From: an uncultured Bacteroidales bacterium
GTDB lineage: Bacteria; Bacteroidota; Bacteroidia; Bacteroidales; Paludibacteraceae
NCBI GenBank assembly: GCA_937911935.1
Contig: CALDQH010000070.1
Coordinates: 1-51,347, forward strand
DNA length: 51,347 nt
Reading direction: 5' to 3'
A program made the position numbers and the translations under genes. Below, piece after piece: positions 24,630 to 33,845 of the stretch; within the stretch, counting starts at the first letter, position 1; each line of letters begins with the position of its first letter. The notes beneath the pieces were generated by a model. The model did no database searches. It saw only the letters and a list, made by a program, of their open reading frames with translations, and was not told the origin of the DNA.

Positions 24630-25703
24630 ATGAAAAATTATTGGTATTTCTGGCCTTTGGCGTGGTTGTACGGTTTGGGAGTTTATTTGCGCAACCGTTT
24701 TTTTGATTGGGGATGGCTCAAAACGCATACCTTTAAAAAGGCAGTTATTTCGGTAGGAAATATTACGGTCGGTGGTACAGGAAAGACACCTCATGTTGCC
24801 TATTTGATTGAATTGCTGCAACAACAGTTTGGTGTGGCAGTTGTGAGTAGAGGATATAAACGAAAATCGAAGGGATTGCAAGAAGCATCTGTATCCAGCA
24901 ATAGTGAACAAATAGGCGATGAACCCTATCAATTATATCGAAAATACCCCAAAACCAAGGTGGTCGCCGAAGCAAATCGTTGCAAGGCTATTCGCTATAT
25001 AGAGACTCATCATCCTTCGGTAGATGTGGTGGTGTTGGATGATGCTTTTCAGCATCGATATGTACAGCCAGGTCTATCTATCTTGTTGATAGATTACAAT
25101 CGACTTATTACCCACGATAAACTATTGCCAGTAGGCTCATTGCGAGAACCTGCGTCGGCTCGCTATCGTGCGTCTGTTGTTATTGTGACCAAATGTCCTC
25201 CTCAAATAAAACCGATTGAGTTGCGCAACTTATACAATGACATTCAGCCACGTCCATACCAACGTATCTATTTTTCTTATTATCAATATGCGCCGTTAAA
25301 GTCGTTGATGACTAACCTAGAAAAGCCATTGACAAGGCAATTAGCGACATTAGTGGTTACGGGTATTGCCAGTCCACAGCCTATTTTAGATTACCTGACT
25401 CCTTTGGTAGGGTCGGTTTCAACTATTTCTTTTGCAGATCATCACCATTTTACCCGAAAAGATTGGGAGAAAATACAAAAGGACTTTCAACGCATCCATA
25501 ATCCCAACAAGTGTATCGTAGTAACCGAAAAAGATGCTGCTCGATTGGTGGATAATAAACACATTCCTTCCGATTTGTTGCCATTTATATACGTGCTTCC
25601 CATTCGAGTTTGTTTTTTACAAGATAAAGAAAAAGAATTTAACCAATTGATAATTAGTTATGTTGACAAAAATAAACGAAACAGCGACTTTTTTGGCGGG
25701 TAA
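24630..25703 (+). CDS. lpxK: Tetraacyldisaccharide 4'-kinase
   Basis: Inner-membrane kinase that adds the 4'-phosphate to the lipid A precursor. 357 residues: an N-terminal hydrophobic helix (about 4-20), P-loop GNITVGGTGKTP (43-54, Lys52), SRGYKRKSKGL, a GDEPYQL segment and the catalytic LDDAFQHR motif. It shows that the organism makes lipid A. The ATG at 24630 begins MKNYWYFWPL. Its 3' end overlaps the start of the purine phosphorylase gene by 44 bases in a different frame, an unusually long same-strand overlap. Confidence 0.93.
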   Translation: MKNYWYFWPLAWLYGLGVYLRNRFFDWGWLKTHTFKKAVISVGNITVGGTGKTPHVAYLIELLQQQFGVAVVSRGYKRKSKGLQEASVSSNSEQIGDEPYQLYRKYPKTKVVAEANRCKAIRYIETHHPSVDVVVLDDAFQHRYVQPGLSILLIDYNRLITHDKLLPVGSLREPASARYRASVVIVTKCPPQIKPIELRNLYNDIQPRPYQRIYFSYYQYAPLKSLMTNLEKPLTRQLATLVVTGIASPQPILDYLTPLVGSVSTISFADHHHFTRKDWEKIQKDFQRIHNPNKCIVVTEKDAARLVDNKHIPSDLLPFIYVLPIRVCFLQDKEKEFNQLIISYVDKNKRNSDFFGG

Positions 25704-26472
25704 AATGCAATATTTGCCCAAAGTTGGTATTATCTTAGGTACAGGACTGGGCGAGTTGGCTACCCAAATTACAGAACGACAAGAGATTCCCTATCAAGAA
25801 ATTCCCAACTTTCCTGTCTCAACGGTAGAGGGGCACTCTGGTAAGTTGATTATCGGAAAGTTAGGAACCACTCAGGTGCTTGCCATGCAAGGACGTTTTC
25901 ACTACTACGAGGGTTATAGCATGAAAGAGGTGACATTCCCAGTTCGTGTTATGAAAGCGTTAGGCGTAGAAACTTTGTTGGTTTCTAATGCAGCGGGAGG
26001 TATGAACCCCGATTTTGAGATAGGCGATTTGATGATTATTTCTGATCATATCAATACCTTCCCCGAACACCCATTACGCGGTAAGAATGAGCCTTCTTTG
26101 GGTACTCGTTTCCCTGATATGAGCCAAGCATATCCTGCTTCTTTGCGCGATATGGCAAAGGCAATTGCTGTAAAACACGGTATTAAAGTTGTAGAAGGAG
26201 TGTATGTTGGCACATCAGGACCTACATTTGAAACTCCTGCCGAATACTACTACTTTAGAACGATAGGGGGTGATGCCGTTGGAATGTCCACCGTTCCCGA
26301 GGTTATTGTAGCAGTGCATGCAGGTATCAGGGTTTTTGCCATGTCTATTATTACCGATTTGGGAGTAGCAGGAAAAGTTGTTGAGGTGTCTCACGAGGAG
26401 GTGCAACAAATTGCCAACCAAGCACAGCCTAAGATGACTTTAATCATGAAAGAACTCATTGCACAGTTGTAA
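25660..26472 (+). CDS. punA: Purine-nucleoside phosphorylase (trimeric type)
   Basis: Phosphorolyses inosine and guanosine to base and ribose-1-phosphate for purine salvage. 270 residues of the low-molecular-weight trimeric PNP family: GTGLGEL phosphate site (27-33), VEGHSGKL, RFHYYEGY, SNAAGG, GTSGPTFETPAEYYYF and AVGMSTVPEVI, the last two lining the base and ribose site. The start at 25660 lies inside lpxK; no better internal Met is present before conserved residues. Convergent with comM, with only 16 bases between. Confidence 0.93.
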   Translation: MLTKINETATFLAGKMQYLPKVGIILGTGLGELATQITERQEIPYQEIPNFPVSTVEGHSGKLIIGKLGTTQVLAMQGRFHYYEGYSMKEVTFPVRVMKALGVETLLVSNAAGGMNPDFEIGDLMIISDHINTFPEHPLRGKNEPSLGTRFPDMSQAYPASLRDMAKAIAVKHGIKVVEGVYVGTSGPTFETPAEYYYFRTIGGDAVGMSTVPEVIVAVHAGIRVFAMSIITDLGVAGKVVEVSHEEVQQIANQAQPKMTLIMKELIAQL

Positions 26473-26488
26473 TTTGTTGCGTATAGAG

Positions 26489-28027
26489 TTATCCTGCCCA
26501 ATTTTCTCGGTCTAAATTTCGGTACGTAATGGCTTCAGACAAATGTTTGGCTTGTACGTTGGTGCTTCCTTCTAAGTCGGCAATGGTTCTACTTACTTTA
26601 AGGATGCGGTCGTATGCGCGTGCCGATAATTTAAGGTGATCCATGGCTTTTCGTAAAATAAGATGGCAGGAATCATCTAAAATAACATGACGATTTAGTA
26701 AGCGGGTGTTCATTTGCGCATTACAATGTATGTCCTTTTCGTCTTTGTAGCGTTCTAATTGGATGTTTCTTGCCTGAATGACCCGTTGTCGAATAGCCTG
26801 GCTGGTTTCTGCTTGTGTCCTACTGCTTAATTCATCAAAAGGTACTGGAGTTATTTCCACCTGAATATCGATTCGATCCAATAGGGGACCCGAAATTTTG
26901 TTCAAGTATTTTTGTACCGCTCCTGGTGCACATACGCACTCCTTCTCGGGGTGATTGTAATAACCGCAAGGGCATGGATTCATGGAGGCAACCAACATAA
27001 AACTAGCAGGGAATTCTACGCTAAGAGCGGCTCGAGATATTGTTATTTTTCTGTCTTCCAAGGGTTGTCGCATAACCTCTAAAACCGTACGCTTAAATTC
27101 TGGCAACTCGTCTAAAAATAAAACTCCATTGTGTGCCAAAGACATCTCGCCTGGTTGCGGATAGGAACCTCCCCCAACTAAAGCCACGTCGGATATGGTA
27201 TGATGAGGGCTTCTAAAAGGGCGTTGATATAAAAGAGAGCAGTTCTTACCAATACTACCTGCTACCGAATGAATTTTGGTGGTTTCCAATGCTTCTGATA
27301 GAGACAAAGGAGGTAGGATTGAAGGTAACCGTTTGGCTAACATGGATTTGCCTGCTCCAGGAGGTCCTATCAATATAATGTTGTGACCGCCAGCAGCTGC
27401 TACCTCCATAGCCCTTTTAACTTTTTCTTGTCCTTTTACTTGTGAAAAATCCAGGTCTATGTTGCTTGCAAGTTCCGCAAACAGATTCTCTGTGTAGATT
27501 CTTGTGGGTTCAATCTGTTTTTTATCTTCTAAAAAGAGTACAACGTCAGTCAATGTTTCTACGCCTATTACTTCTAAATTGTTGACGACTGCAGCTTCTT
27601 TTGCATTCTCTTTGGGTAGTATGAATCCTCTAAATCCTTCTGTTTGAGCTCTTAGGGCAATGGGAAGTGCGCCTTTTATGGGTAGAATTTTCCCATCCAA
27701 TGAGAGTTCGCCCATTATAAGGTATTGACTTAATTTTTCGCTGCAAATTTGGTTGTTTGCAGCCATGATGCCCATGGCTAAGGGCAAATCGTACGAAGAC
27801 CCCTCTTTTCGGATATCGGCGGGGGACATGTTGACAATTACTTGTTGTCGTGGGAAACGGTAGCCATTGTAGGTAAAGGCTGATAGAATTCGCTCGTGGC
27901 TCTCTCTGACAGCGCTATCAGGTAGGCCAACCATAAAGAATCGAACACCAATGGATACGTTTACTTCGATGGTAATGGTGGTGGCGTCAATGCCTTGCAC
28001 TGCCGCACCGTAGCATTTCACTAACAT
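26489..28027 (-). CDS. comM: YifB/ComM-family Mg-chelatase-like AAA+ ATPase
   Basis: 512 residues: N-terminal ChlI-like domain (MLVKCYGAAVQGIDA start), AAA+ core with Walker A GPPGAGKS (221-228), LFLDELPEF Walker B and SMNPCPCGY, and a C-terminal Mg-chelatase helical domain ending ATDxx-like TYRNLDRENW. In Vibrio and other transformable bacteria ComM is a hexameric helicase that promotes branch migration during integration of divergent DNA; many non-competent bacteria also carry it. The ATG at 28027 is preferred to one 13 codons upstream. It stands after psd with a gap of about 130 bases. Confidence 0.9.
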   Translation of the reverse strand: MLVKCYGAAVQGIDATTITIEVNVSIGVRFFMVGLPDSAVRESHERILSAFTYNGYRFPRQQVIVNMSPADIRKEGSSYDLPLAMGIMAANNQICSEKLSQYLIMGELSLDGKILPIKGALPIALRAQTEGFRGFILPKENAKEAAVVNNLEVIGVETLTDVVLFLEDKKQIEPTRIYTENLFAELASNIDLDFSQVKGQEKVKRAMEVAAAGGHNIILIGPPGAGKSMLAKRLPSILPPLSLSEALETTKIHSVAGSIGKNCSLLYQRPFRSPHHTISDVALVGGGSYPQPGEMSLAHNGVLFLDELPEFKRTVLEVMRQPLEDRKITISRAALSVEFPASFMLVASMNPCPCGYYNHPEKECVCAPGAVQKYLNKISGPLLDRIDIQVEITPVPFDELSSRTQAETSQAIRQRVIQARNIQLERYKDEKDIHCNAQMNTRLLNRHVILDDSCHLILRKAMDHLKLSARAYDRILKVSRTIADLEGSTNVQAKHLSEAITYRNLDRENWAG

Positions 28028-28067
28028 AAAAAGAAAAAAATTAAGATGATTAACAATTTGCTCCAAC

Positions 28068-28097
28068 GAGAGTAATCGATTTTTTTCAATTACTCTC
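28068..28097. other. Inverted repeat upstream of comM
   Basis: GAGAGTAAT (28068-28076) and its perfect complement ATTACTCTC (28089-28097) flank a 12-base T-rich loop in the psd-comM gap. No T-run follows on the minus strand, so it is not a typical terminator. It lies just upstream of a weak minus-strand promoter-like pair, TTG-N20-TAATTTTT (-7 at 28036-28043), so an operator or leader role is possible. Confidence 0.4.
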
Positions 28098-28155
28098 TAT
28101 TAAATGATGTCGTTTTATGGGACTATGGAGCGGTTATGCCCGTAAAAACGTTTTT

Positions 28156-28824
28156 TTAAGCGTCGTGTTTTAATTTGGCAATGATGGTTTCATTACCTAC
28201 TGTTACTTCGCCCATTTCTACCAATATTTCGGTATCAAGGGGTAAATAAAGGTCAACGCGCGAACCAAATTTAATATAGCCTAATTGTTCGTTGATGTTG
28301 CAGTCTTGTCCTTCTTTTGCATAAGTTACAATGCGACGTGCTAATGCTCCTGCAATTTGTCTAACGAGAATGGTTTTCTTGCACTTGGTTTCAATCAAAA
28401 TAGTTGAGCGCTCATTTTCTGTACTTGATTTGGGAAGATAAGCGGCCATATACCTTCCGTTTTGATGTGATACGTGTTTTACTTTGCCAGCAATGGGGAA
28501 CCAGTTGGCGTGCACATCAAACACAGACATAAAGATAGAAACTTGTAGGCGTTTCTCTTTAAGGAACTCATTCTCCATAGTAGGTTCGATAACCACAATT
28601 TTGCCATCGGCAGGTGCTACTATGTAGTTCTCGTCTGCAATCACGATACGATTGGGTATCCTAAAGAAATAAGTAAAGAAAATAAAGAATCCCAATGAGA
28701 TAACTCCTGTGATGATGGATAAAACCATCGAATTAGCTAAATAGAACAACAAACTATTCATGATGATTAATCCGAATAGTAAGATAAGTAGCCAAGTTCT
28801 GCCTTCTTTGTGAATTTTTATCAT
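28156..28824 (-). CDS. psd: Phosphatidylserine decarboxylase proenzyme (short type)
   Basis: Converts phosphatidylserine to phosphatidylethanolamine. 222 residues, the short family form: two N-terminal membrane helices (about 12-50), APADGKIV, SVFDVHANWFPIAG (with the general-base His region), and the self-cleavage site FGSRVD, where Gly187/Ser188 are split and Ser188 becomes the pyruvoyl group. It overlaps cdsA by 4 bases, so CDP-diacylglycerol synthesis and PE formation are encoded together. The phosphatidylserine synthase gene is not in the window. It is the last gene of the nine-gene run. Confidence 0.93.
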   Translation of the reverse strand: MIKIHKEGRTWLLILLFGLIIMNSLLFYLANSMVLSIITGVISLGFFIFFTYFFRIPNRIVIADENYIVAPADGKIVVIEPTMENEFLKEKRLQVSIFMSVFDVHANWFPIAGKVKHVSHQNGRYMAAYLPKSSTENERSTILIETKCKKTILVRQIAGALARRIVTYAKEGQDCNINEQLGYIKFGSRVDLYLPLDTEILVEMGEVTVGNETIIAKLKHDA

Positions 28825-29660
28825 AAAACGTTTAGTATTTCAAGGTAAATATATACAACAGGTATGCAAAGTAATAAACTATCGAAACGGTCTAGAATCC
28901 CACCGTGACCAGGTAAAATATTACCCGAATCTTTAATATTTGCTGCACGTTTTAGTAGCGATTCCGACAAATCTCCGTACGTGCCAAAGATAATAATAAT
29001 AATGGCAAAAATCAACCATTGCCACCAGGTTGTATTGGATCCGATTGGCCATACGGTGGTAAATAAGTGCCATAACAACATGGAACCGCCAATGGTAAAT
29101 GCGCAACCACCAAAAAAACCTTCCCATGATTTTTTAGGAGAGATGCGTTCAAACAATTTATGTTTTCCTAATGTGCAACCTACTAAATAAGCACCCGTAT
29201 CGGACAGCCAGATTAAAATAAAAAGAGCAAAAACCCAATGAATCTGGTCGGGAACCGCAATCAAGTTGATTAAACTGCAAGGTAATGCAACTACGACTTG
29301 ACCCAACATAGAAAAGGCAAGATTATGTATGGGTTGTTCTTTTTTGCGGTATAGTTCGTAAATAAATAAGCCCGTTATGCACAGAATGTATAATGCAGCA
29401 AAGACTAATGTTGTAAGCGTATTCCCAGTTGTCGAACCAATAAGACCATACAGAAGCATTCCACAAATAAACAGATAGGTAGTGGGAACCTGAATATTAA
29501 AACCTTTGTTAACCAAAGAGTAATACTCAATCAATCCCCATCCCATTACTATGGCAAATAACGTGGTTAGTGTTTTGTACTCTGGTTGAAAGTAAATGGA
29601 AGTAAGCACGATGCTTACAAATATAATCCCAGTAATGGTTCTTTGTATAAAATTTTTCAT
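28821..29660 (-). CDS. cdsA: Phosphatidate cytidylyltransferase
   Basis: Integral membrane enzyme making CDP-diacylglycerol from phosphatidate and CTP, the branch point of phospholipid synthesis. 279 residues with about eight hydrophobic segments, the SPKKSWEGFFGG motif in the middle and the family signature near the C-terminus, GHGGILDRFDSLL, with its metal-binding Asp. Overlaps both ftsH and psd by 4 bases. Confidence 0.93.
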   Translation of the reverse strand: MKNFIQRTITGIIFVSIVLTSIYFQPEYKTLTTLFAIVMGWGLIEYYSLVNKGFNIQVPTTYLFICGMLLYGLIGSTTGNTLTTLVFAALYILCITGLFIYELYRKKEQPIHNLAFSMLGQVVVALPCSLINLIAVPDQIHWVFALFILIWLSDTGAYLVGCTLGKHKLFERISPKKSWEGFFGGCAFTIGGSMLLWHLFTTVWPIGSNTTWWQWLIFAIIIIIFGTYGDLSESLLKRAANIKDSGNILPGHGGILDRFDSLLLCIPVVYIYLEILNVL

Positions 29661-31663
29661 ACTTCCTCCGGTTTTTCGCTATTTGCTATTTCGCTGTCGC
29701 TTTCGGTTTCAGCTTTTGGATCTTTGTTCTCGTTTTTTTTGTTCTCGTTCATGAGTTCATCCATGCGGCTTACCCATGGACGTTTGCCAAAAATACGTTC
29801 TACATCTTCGGTAAATATTACTTCGTTTTCTACCAATAGATTTGCCAATTCTTCGTGTTTATCTCTGTTGCTGGCAATGATAGATTTTGCTCGTTCGTAT
29901 TGTTCCGACACGATGTTTTGCATCTCTTGGTCAATAATTTCGGCTGTTTTGTCGCTGTAGGGTTTGGTAAACGAGTAATCTGCTTGTGTTGAGTCGTAAA
30001 AACTAATATTTTTTAGTTTATCGCTCATGCCATAATAAACAACCATTGCGTACGCCATTTTGGTGGCACGCTCAAGATCGTTCAAAGCCCCTGTTGATAC
30101 TTTTCCATAGCATACATCCTCTGCGGCTCGGCCACCTAATAAAGAACACATTTCATCCAACATTTGTTCTTTGGTGGTAAGTTGTCTTTCTTCTGGAAGA
30201 TACCAAGCTGCGCCTAATGCTTTTCCACGAGGAACGATGGTAACTTTCACCAAAGGATTGGCAAATTCTAATAACCAACTAACAGAAGCATGTCCTGCCT
30301 CGTGTATGGCAATAGATCTTTTTTCAGAAAGAGTGGTAATTTTATTCTTTTTCTCTAATCCGCCGATGATACGATCGACAGCATCCAAGAAATCTTGTTT
30401 CTCTACTGCTTTTTTATTCTTTCTTGCAGCGATTAGCGCAGCTTCGTTACATACGTTAGCTATGTCAGCACCAGAGAATCCAGGGGTTTGTTTTGCCAAA
30501 AAGTCAATATTCAAATCTTGGGCTGTTTTTAGCGGACGAAGGTGTACCTGAAAGATTTCGTTACGTTCGTGTACGTCGGGTAAATCTACGCTGATTTGCC
30601 TGTCAAATCGACCAGCACGCAATAGGGCCTTGTCTAAGATGTCTGCTCGGTTAGTGGCTGCTAAAATAATAACACCACTATTCGAACCAAAACCATCCAT
30701 CTCGGTAAGTAGTTGGTTTAGTGTGTTCTCGCGCTCATCGTTAGAGTTGAAGGCAGGGTTCTTGCCACGTGCTCTACCCACGGCATCTATTTCGTCAATA
30801 AAAATAATGCAAGGTGATTTTTCTTTGGCTTGTCTAAATAAATCACGTACGCGCGATGCACCTACGCCTACAAACATTTCGACAAAGTCCGAACCTGACA
30901 TCGAAAAGAAGGGTACGTTTGCTTCGCCCGCAACCGCTTTAGCAAGTAGGGTTTTACCCGTTCCTGGAGGGCCTACCAATAGGGCTCCCTTAGGAATTTT
31001 TCCGCCTAAATCGGTATAGCGTTTTGGGTTTTTTAGAAAAGCGACAATTTCTTCTACTTCTTGTTTGGCACTTTCCAATCCAGCCACATCTTTAAAGGTA
31101 ACTTTGCGGTTTGGGTTATCTTTGTCAAAAAGTTGCGCTTTTGATTTGCCAACATTAAAGATTCCCCCTTGAGGACCAGCACCTCCGCCCATGCGACGCA
31201 TGATGAACATCCAAAGTAAAATAAAGAACAGCAGTGGACCAAAACTATACAAAATAGAATCGAAATAATCTTTGCGTTCTTCGTATCTAACCTTAATATT
31301 GTGTTCTGACGCATACTCATCAAATCGATCGCTCGATGGAATCTTTACCGTCAGTTGAGGTGCTTTGGTGTGTTGGGCAGCCTGAGCCGCGCCAAAGATT
31401 TCGATTAGCGCTGTAGTGTCGGCAGGAGAGATGCTTGCTTCTGCAATCCCCTCATTTTGTACGACGGTTACACTCTCTATATAGCCCTTTTCTACGTATT
31501 GCTTAAATTGAGAATAGTCAATGCCCTTCATAGGAGTTTCATCCCCCGTAAAGTGCAAGAATATTAAAATGATGGCAATCGCACCATACAACCAGTATAA
31601 ATTGAACCGCATTTTGGGTAATTTATTAGGTTGTGGCTTTTTATCTTGTTTGTTATTACTCAT
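29657..31663 (-). CDS. ftsH: ATP-dependent zinc metalloprotease FtsH
   Basis: Membrane AAA+ protease that extracts and degrades membrane and regulatory proteins. 668 residues: first membrane helix 22-38, periplasmic domain, second helix about 139-156, Walker A GPPGTGKT (231-238), Walker B IIFIDEIDA (286-294), second region of homology with Arg fingers (about 337-354), and zinc site HEAGH at 454-458. A charged, low-complexity C-terminal tail (about 635-668) is typical. It sits between rsfS and cdsA with 4-base overlaps on both sides. Confidence 0.96.
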   Translation of the reverse strand: MSNNKQDKKPQPNKLPKMRFNLYWLYGAIAIILIFLHFTGDETPMKGIDYSQFKQYVEKGYIESVTVVQNEGIAEASISPADTTALIEIFGAAQAAQHTKAPQLTVKIPSSDRFDEYASEHNIKVRYEERKDYFDSILYSFGPLLFFILLWMFIMRRMGGGAGPQGGIFNVGKSKAQLFDKDNPNRKVTFKDVAGLESAKQEVEEIVAFLKNPKRYTDLGGKIPKGALLVGPPGTGKTLLAKAVAGEANVPFFSMSGSDFVEMFVGVGASRVRDLFRQAKEKSPCIIFIDEIDAVGRARGKNPAFNSNDERENTLNQLLTEMDGFGSNSGVIILAATNRADILDKALLRAGRFDRQISVDLPDVHERNEIFQVHLRPLKTAQDLNIDFLAKQTPGFSGADIANVCNEAALIAARKNKKAVEKQDFLDAVDRIIGGLEKKNKITTLSEKRSIAIHEAGHASVSWLLEFANPLVKVTIVPRGKALGAAWYLPEERQLTTKEQMLDEMCSLLGGRAAEDVCYGKVSTGALNDLERATKMAYAMVVYYGMSDKLKNISFYDSTQADYSFTKPYSDKTAEIIDQEMQNIVSEQYERAKSIIASNRDKHEELANLLVENEVIFTEDVERIFGKRPWVSRMDELMNENKKNENKDPKAETESDSEIANSEKPEEV

Positions 31664-32019
31664 GCTAAGTCTTCCAATTCAGTTAGTTGTGCATCTTCCC
31701 ATAAGTGTTCTAAATCATAGAAAGCGCGGGGTTCACGTTGCATAATGTGTACCATTACGTTGCCGTAGTCTGCCACAATCCATTCGCTATTTTCAAACCC
31801 TTCCATGGCCATTGGCTTTTCTTGTACGTGTTCTCTTACGTAATCTTTTAGGTTTGTAGCAATAGCATTTACATGTGTATTCGAGTTACCCTCGCAGATA
31901 ATCATGTAGTTGCAGATGGTGTTCTCTATACGGGTTAAGTCTGCCACTACAATGCGGCATCCTTTACTATCTTGTATCCCCTCGATAATGGTTTCTACCA
32001 ATGTATTTTTGAAATTCAT
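31660..32019 (-). CDS. rsfS: Ribosome silencing factor RsfS
   Basis: 119-residue Iojap/RsfS family protein that binds ribosomal protein L14 and blocks subunit joining when nutrients are short. Recognisable by KGCRIVVADL, the ICNYMIICEGNSNTHV region and the C-terminal EWIVADYGNVMVHIM followed by YDLEHLW. Overlaps mrp and ftsH by 4 bases each. Confidence 0.92.
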   Translation of the reverse strand: MNFKNTLVETIIEGIQDSKGCRIVVADLTRIENTICNYMIICEGNSNTHVNAIATNLKDYVREHVQEKPMAMEGFENSEWIVADYGNVMVHIMQREPRAFYDLEHLWEDAQLTELEDLA

Positions 32020-33074
32020 AGTTGTGTGCTAATTTTTGCAAAGATACTATTTTTTGCAACATTCTCAAATGCTTGTGTTACAATCTCGTTGTCGTCTAAG
32101 GCAATGGGGCTACCTGCGTCGCCCGATTCGCAAATGCGTTGTACGATAGGGATTTGTCCCAATAAGGTAAGCCCTTTTTCGGCAGCCAATTGTTTTACGC
32201 CATCTTTGCCAAATAAATAATATTTGTTGTTGGGAAGCTCGGCAGGAGTAAACCAAGCCATATTTTCTATTAGCCCCAAAATAGGTACATTTACTTTGTC
32301 GTTTTGGAACATATCAATGCCTTTGATAGCATCTGCCAAAGCGACAGCTTGTGGGGTGCTTACCACAATGGCTCCGTCCAATTGTAGGCTACCTACAATG
32401 GTTAGATGAATATCGCTTGTGCCTGGAGGTAAGTCTATTAAAAAGAAATCTAAATCGCCCCATGCAGCATCTGTAATAAGTTGTTTGATGGCATTGCTTG
32501 CCATAGCTCCTCTCCATACAATGGCACTTTTGGGATCGACAAAAAATCCTATCGACAAAATTTTTACTCCGTACTTTTCGATGGGAACGATTTTTCCTTC
32601 GTCGTCTGCAACGGGGCGCTCCGACTCTATGCCGAACATTTTAGGTATAGAAGGGCCAAAAATATCCGCATCTAACAAACCTACTTTGTAGCCTTGTTTA
32701 GCTAAGGCAACCGCTAAATTAGCAGACACCGTCGATTTACCAACTCCTCCTTTGCCAGATGAGATAGCAATTTTGCATTTAACTGACGATAGCGGTTTTT
32801 CCTCTACAGTTGTTTCTGGTTTTATGCTGATGATGTCAATATTTCCTTTGATGTCCACATCCTGACCGATGTAGGTTAAAATGGCTTGTTCGCAGGCTTT
32901 AACCAAAGATTTTCCAAATGGGTCATTGGGCCTAAGCAGCAAAGAGAATGTTACTTTTAGTCCATCAATGCGGATGTTGTCGGCTATCATGTTGAGGCTA
33001 ACTATGTTACCTTCTTTGCCTGGATATTTAACGTGCGATAGTGCCTCTAATATTAAATTGGGATAAAGTGTCAT
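32016..33074 (-). CDS. Mrp/ApbC-type P-loop ATPase, without the usual CxxC
   Basis: 352 residues: an N-terminal DUF59/MIP18-like domain (about 1-85), then a MinD-like P-loop ATPase with deviant Walker A GKGGVGKS (107-114), LLDADIFGPS and DLPPGTSD. Relatives carry iron-sulphur clusters for transfer to apoproteins, using two cysteines (CxxC) that follow ENM; here that segment reads ENMAWFTPAELPNN and has no cysteine. Cluster binding, if any, must therefore differ. The ATG at 33074 follows the trmB stop by 1 base. Overlaps rsfS by 4 bases. Confidence 0.9.
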   Translation of the reverse strand: MTLYPNLILEALSHVKYPGKEGNIVSLNMIADNIRIDGLKVTFSLLLRPNDPFGKSLVKACEQAILTYIGQDVDIKGNIDIISIKPETTVEEKPLSSVKCKIAISSGKGGVGKSTVSANLAVALAKQGYKVGLLDADIFGPSIPKMFGIESERPVADDEGKIVPIEKYGVKILSIGFFVDPKSAIVWRGAMASNAIKQLITDAAWGDLDFFLIDLPPGTSDIHLTIVGSLQLDGAIVVSTPQAVALADAIKGIDMFQNDKVNVPILGLIENMAWFTPAELPNNKYYLFGKDGVKQLAAEKGLTLLGQIPIVQRICESGDAGSPIALDDNEIVTQAFENVAKNSIFAKISTQL

Positions 33075-33075
33075 G

Positions 33076-33834
33076 TTACTCAGTGGGTTGTGCAGCACTG
33101 CGTCGGCTGCGGTTAAAACTTCGATAATCGTCCTCTTCTATTTCTTCGGTGGGTTCTTCCCATTGTTGGCGTGGTGTCAATTTGAATTGAATGTATTTGA
33201 TGGATAGTCCACGTTCTAACCATTGTTTCTCGTAGTATGTTTTGATAGACAGAATTTCGTTAACCCAATTAGAATGATACAAATCGTCTGTTTGGAATAC
33301 AACAGGATATTGGTTGTGTTTAACCATCAACGAAGTGTAGGTGTACAAAAATGGGCTATCCGTTTTTAAATGAATAAGACCGTCTGGTACCAATATGTCT
33401 TGGTATCTTTGCATAAAATAGGTAGAAGTTAGTCGTTTTCTAACTTTCTTCATTTGTGGGTCAGGAAAAGTAATCCAAATCTCTGCTACCTCGTCTTTAG
33501 CAAAAAAATATTGAATCAATTCAATATTTGTGCGCAAGAAGGCAACGTTGCTCAATCCTTCTTCTAATGACATTTTGGCGCCAGTCCACATGCGAGAACC
33601 TTTAATGTCTATGCCGATGAAATTCTTATGGGGAAATAGTCGTGCAAGTTCTACGGTATATTCTCCCTTTCCGCAGCCTAATTCCAGGACAATCGGGTTG
33701 TCATTCTTAAAAAAATCACTCCATTTTCCTTTTTGGGGAAAAGTTCCTTCGGCTTGCAACTTACCAAATGGATATTGAAAGACATGGGGGTAAGTTTCCA
33801 TGTCGGCAAATTTTGCTAATTTATTCTTTGACAT
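33076..33834 (-). CDS. trmB: tRNA (guanine-N7-)-methyltransferase
   Basis: SAM-dependent enzyme that forms m7G46 in the variable loop of tRNAs. 252 residues: Rossmann motif LELGCGKGEYTVELA, NFIGIDIKGSRMW, and ITFPDPQMKKVRKRLTS with the catalytic Asp. An acidic and basic tail (EEIEEDDYRSFNRSRRS) extends beyond the core domain. It follows gldH by 11 bases and precedes mrp by 1 base. Confidence 0.93.
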   Translation of the reverse strand: MSKNKLAKFADMETYPHVFQYPFGKLQAEGTFPQKGKWSDFFKNDNPIVLELGCGKGEYTVELARLFPHKNFIGIDIKGSRMWTGAKMSLEEGLSNVAFLRTNIELIQYFFAKDEVAEIWITFPDPQMKKVRKRLTSTYFMQRYQDILVPDGLIHLKTDSPFLYTYTSLMVKHNQYPVVFQTDDLYHSNWVNEILSIKTYYEKQWLERGLSIKYIQFKLTPRQQWEEPTEEIEEDDYRSFNRSRRSAAQPTE

Positions 33835-33845
33835 ATTATTATATC

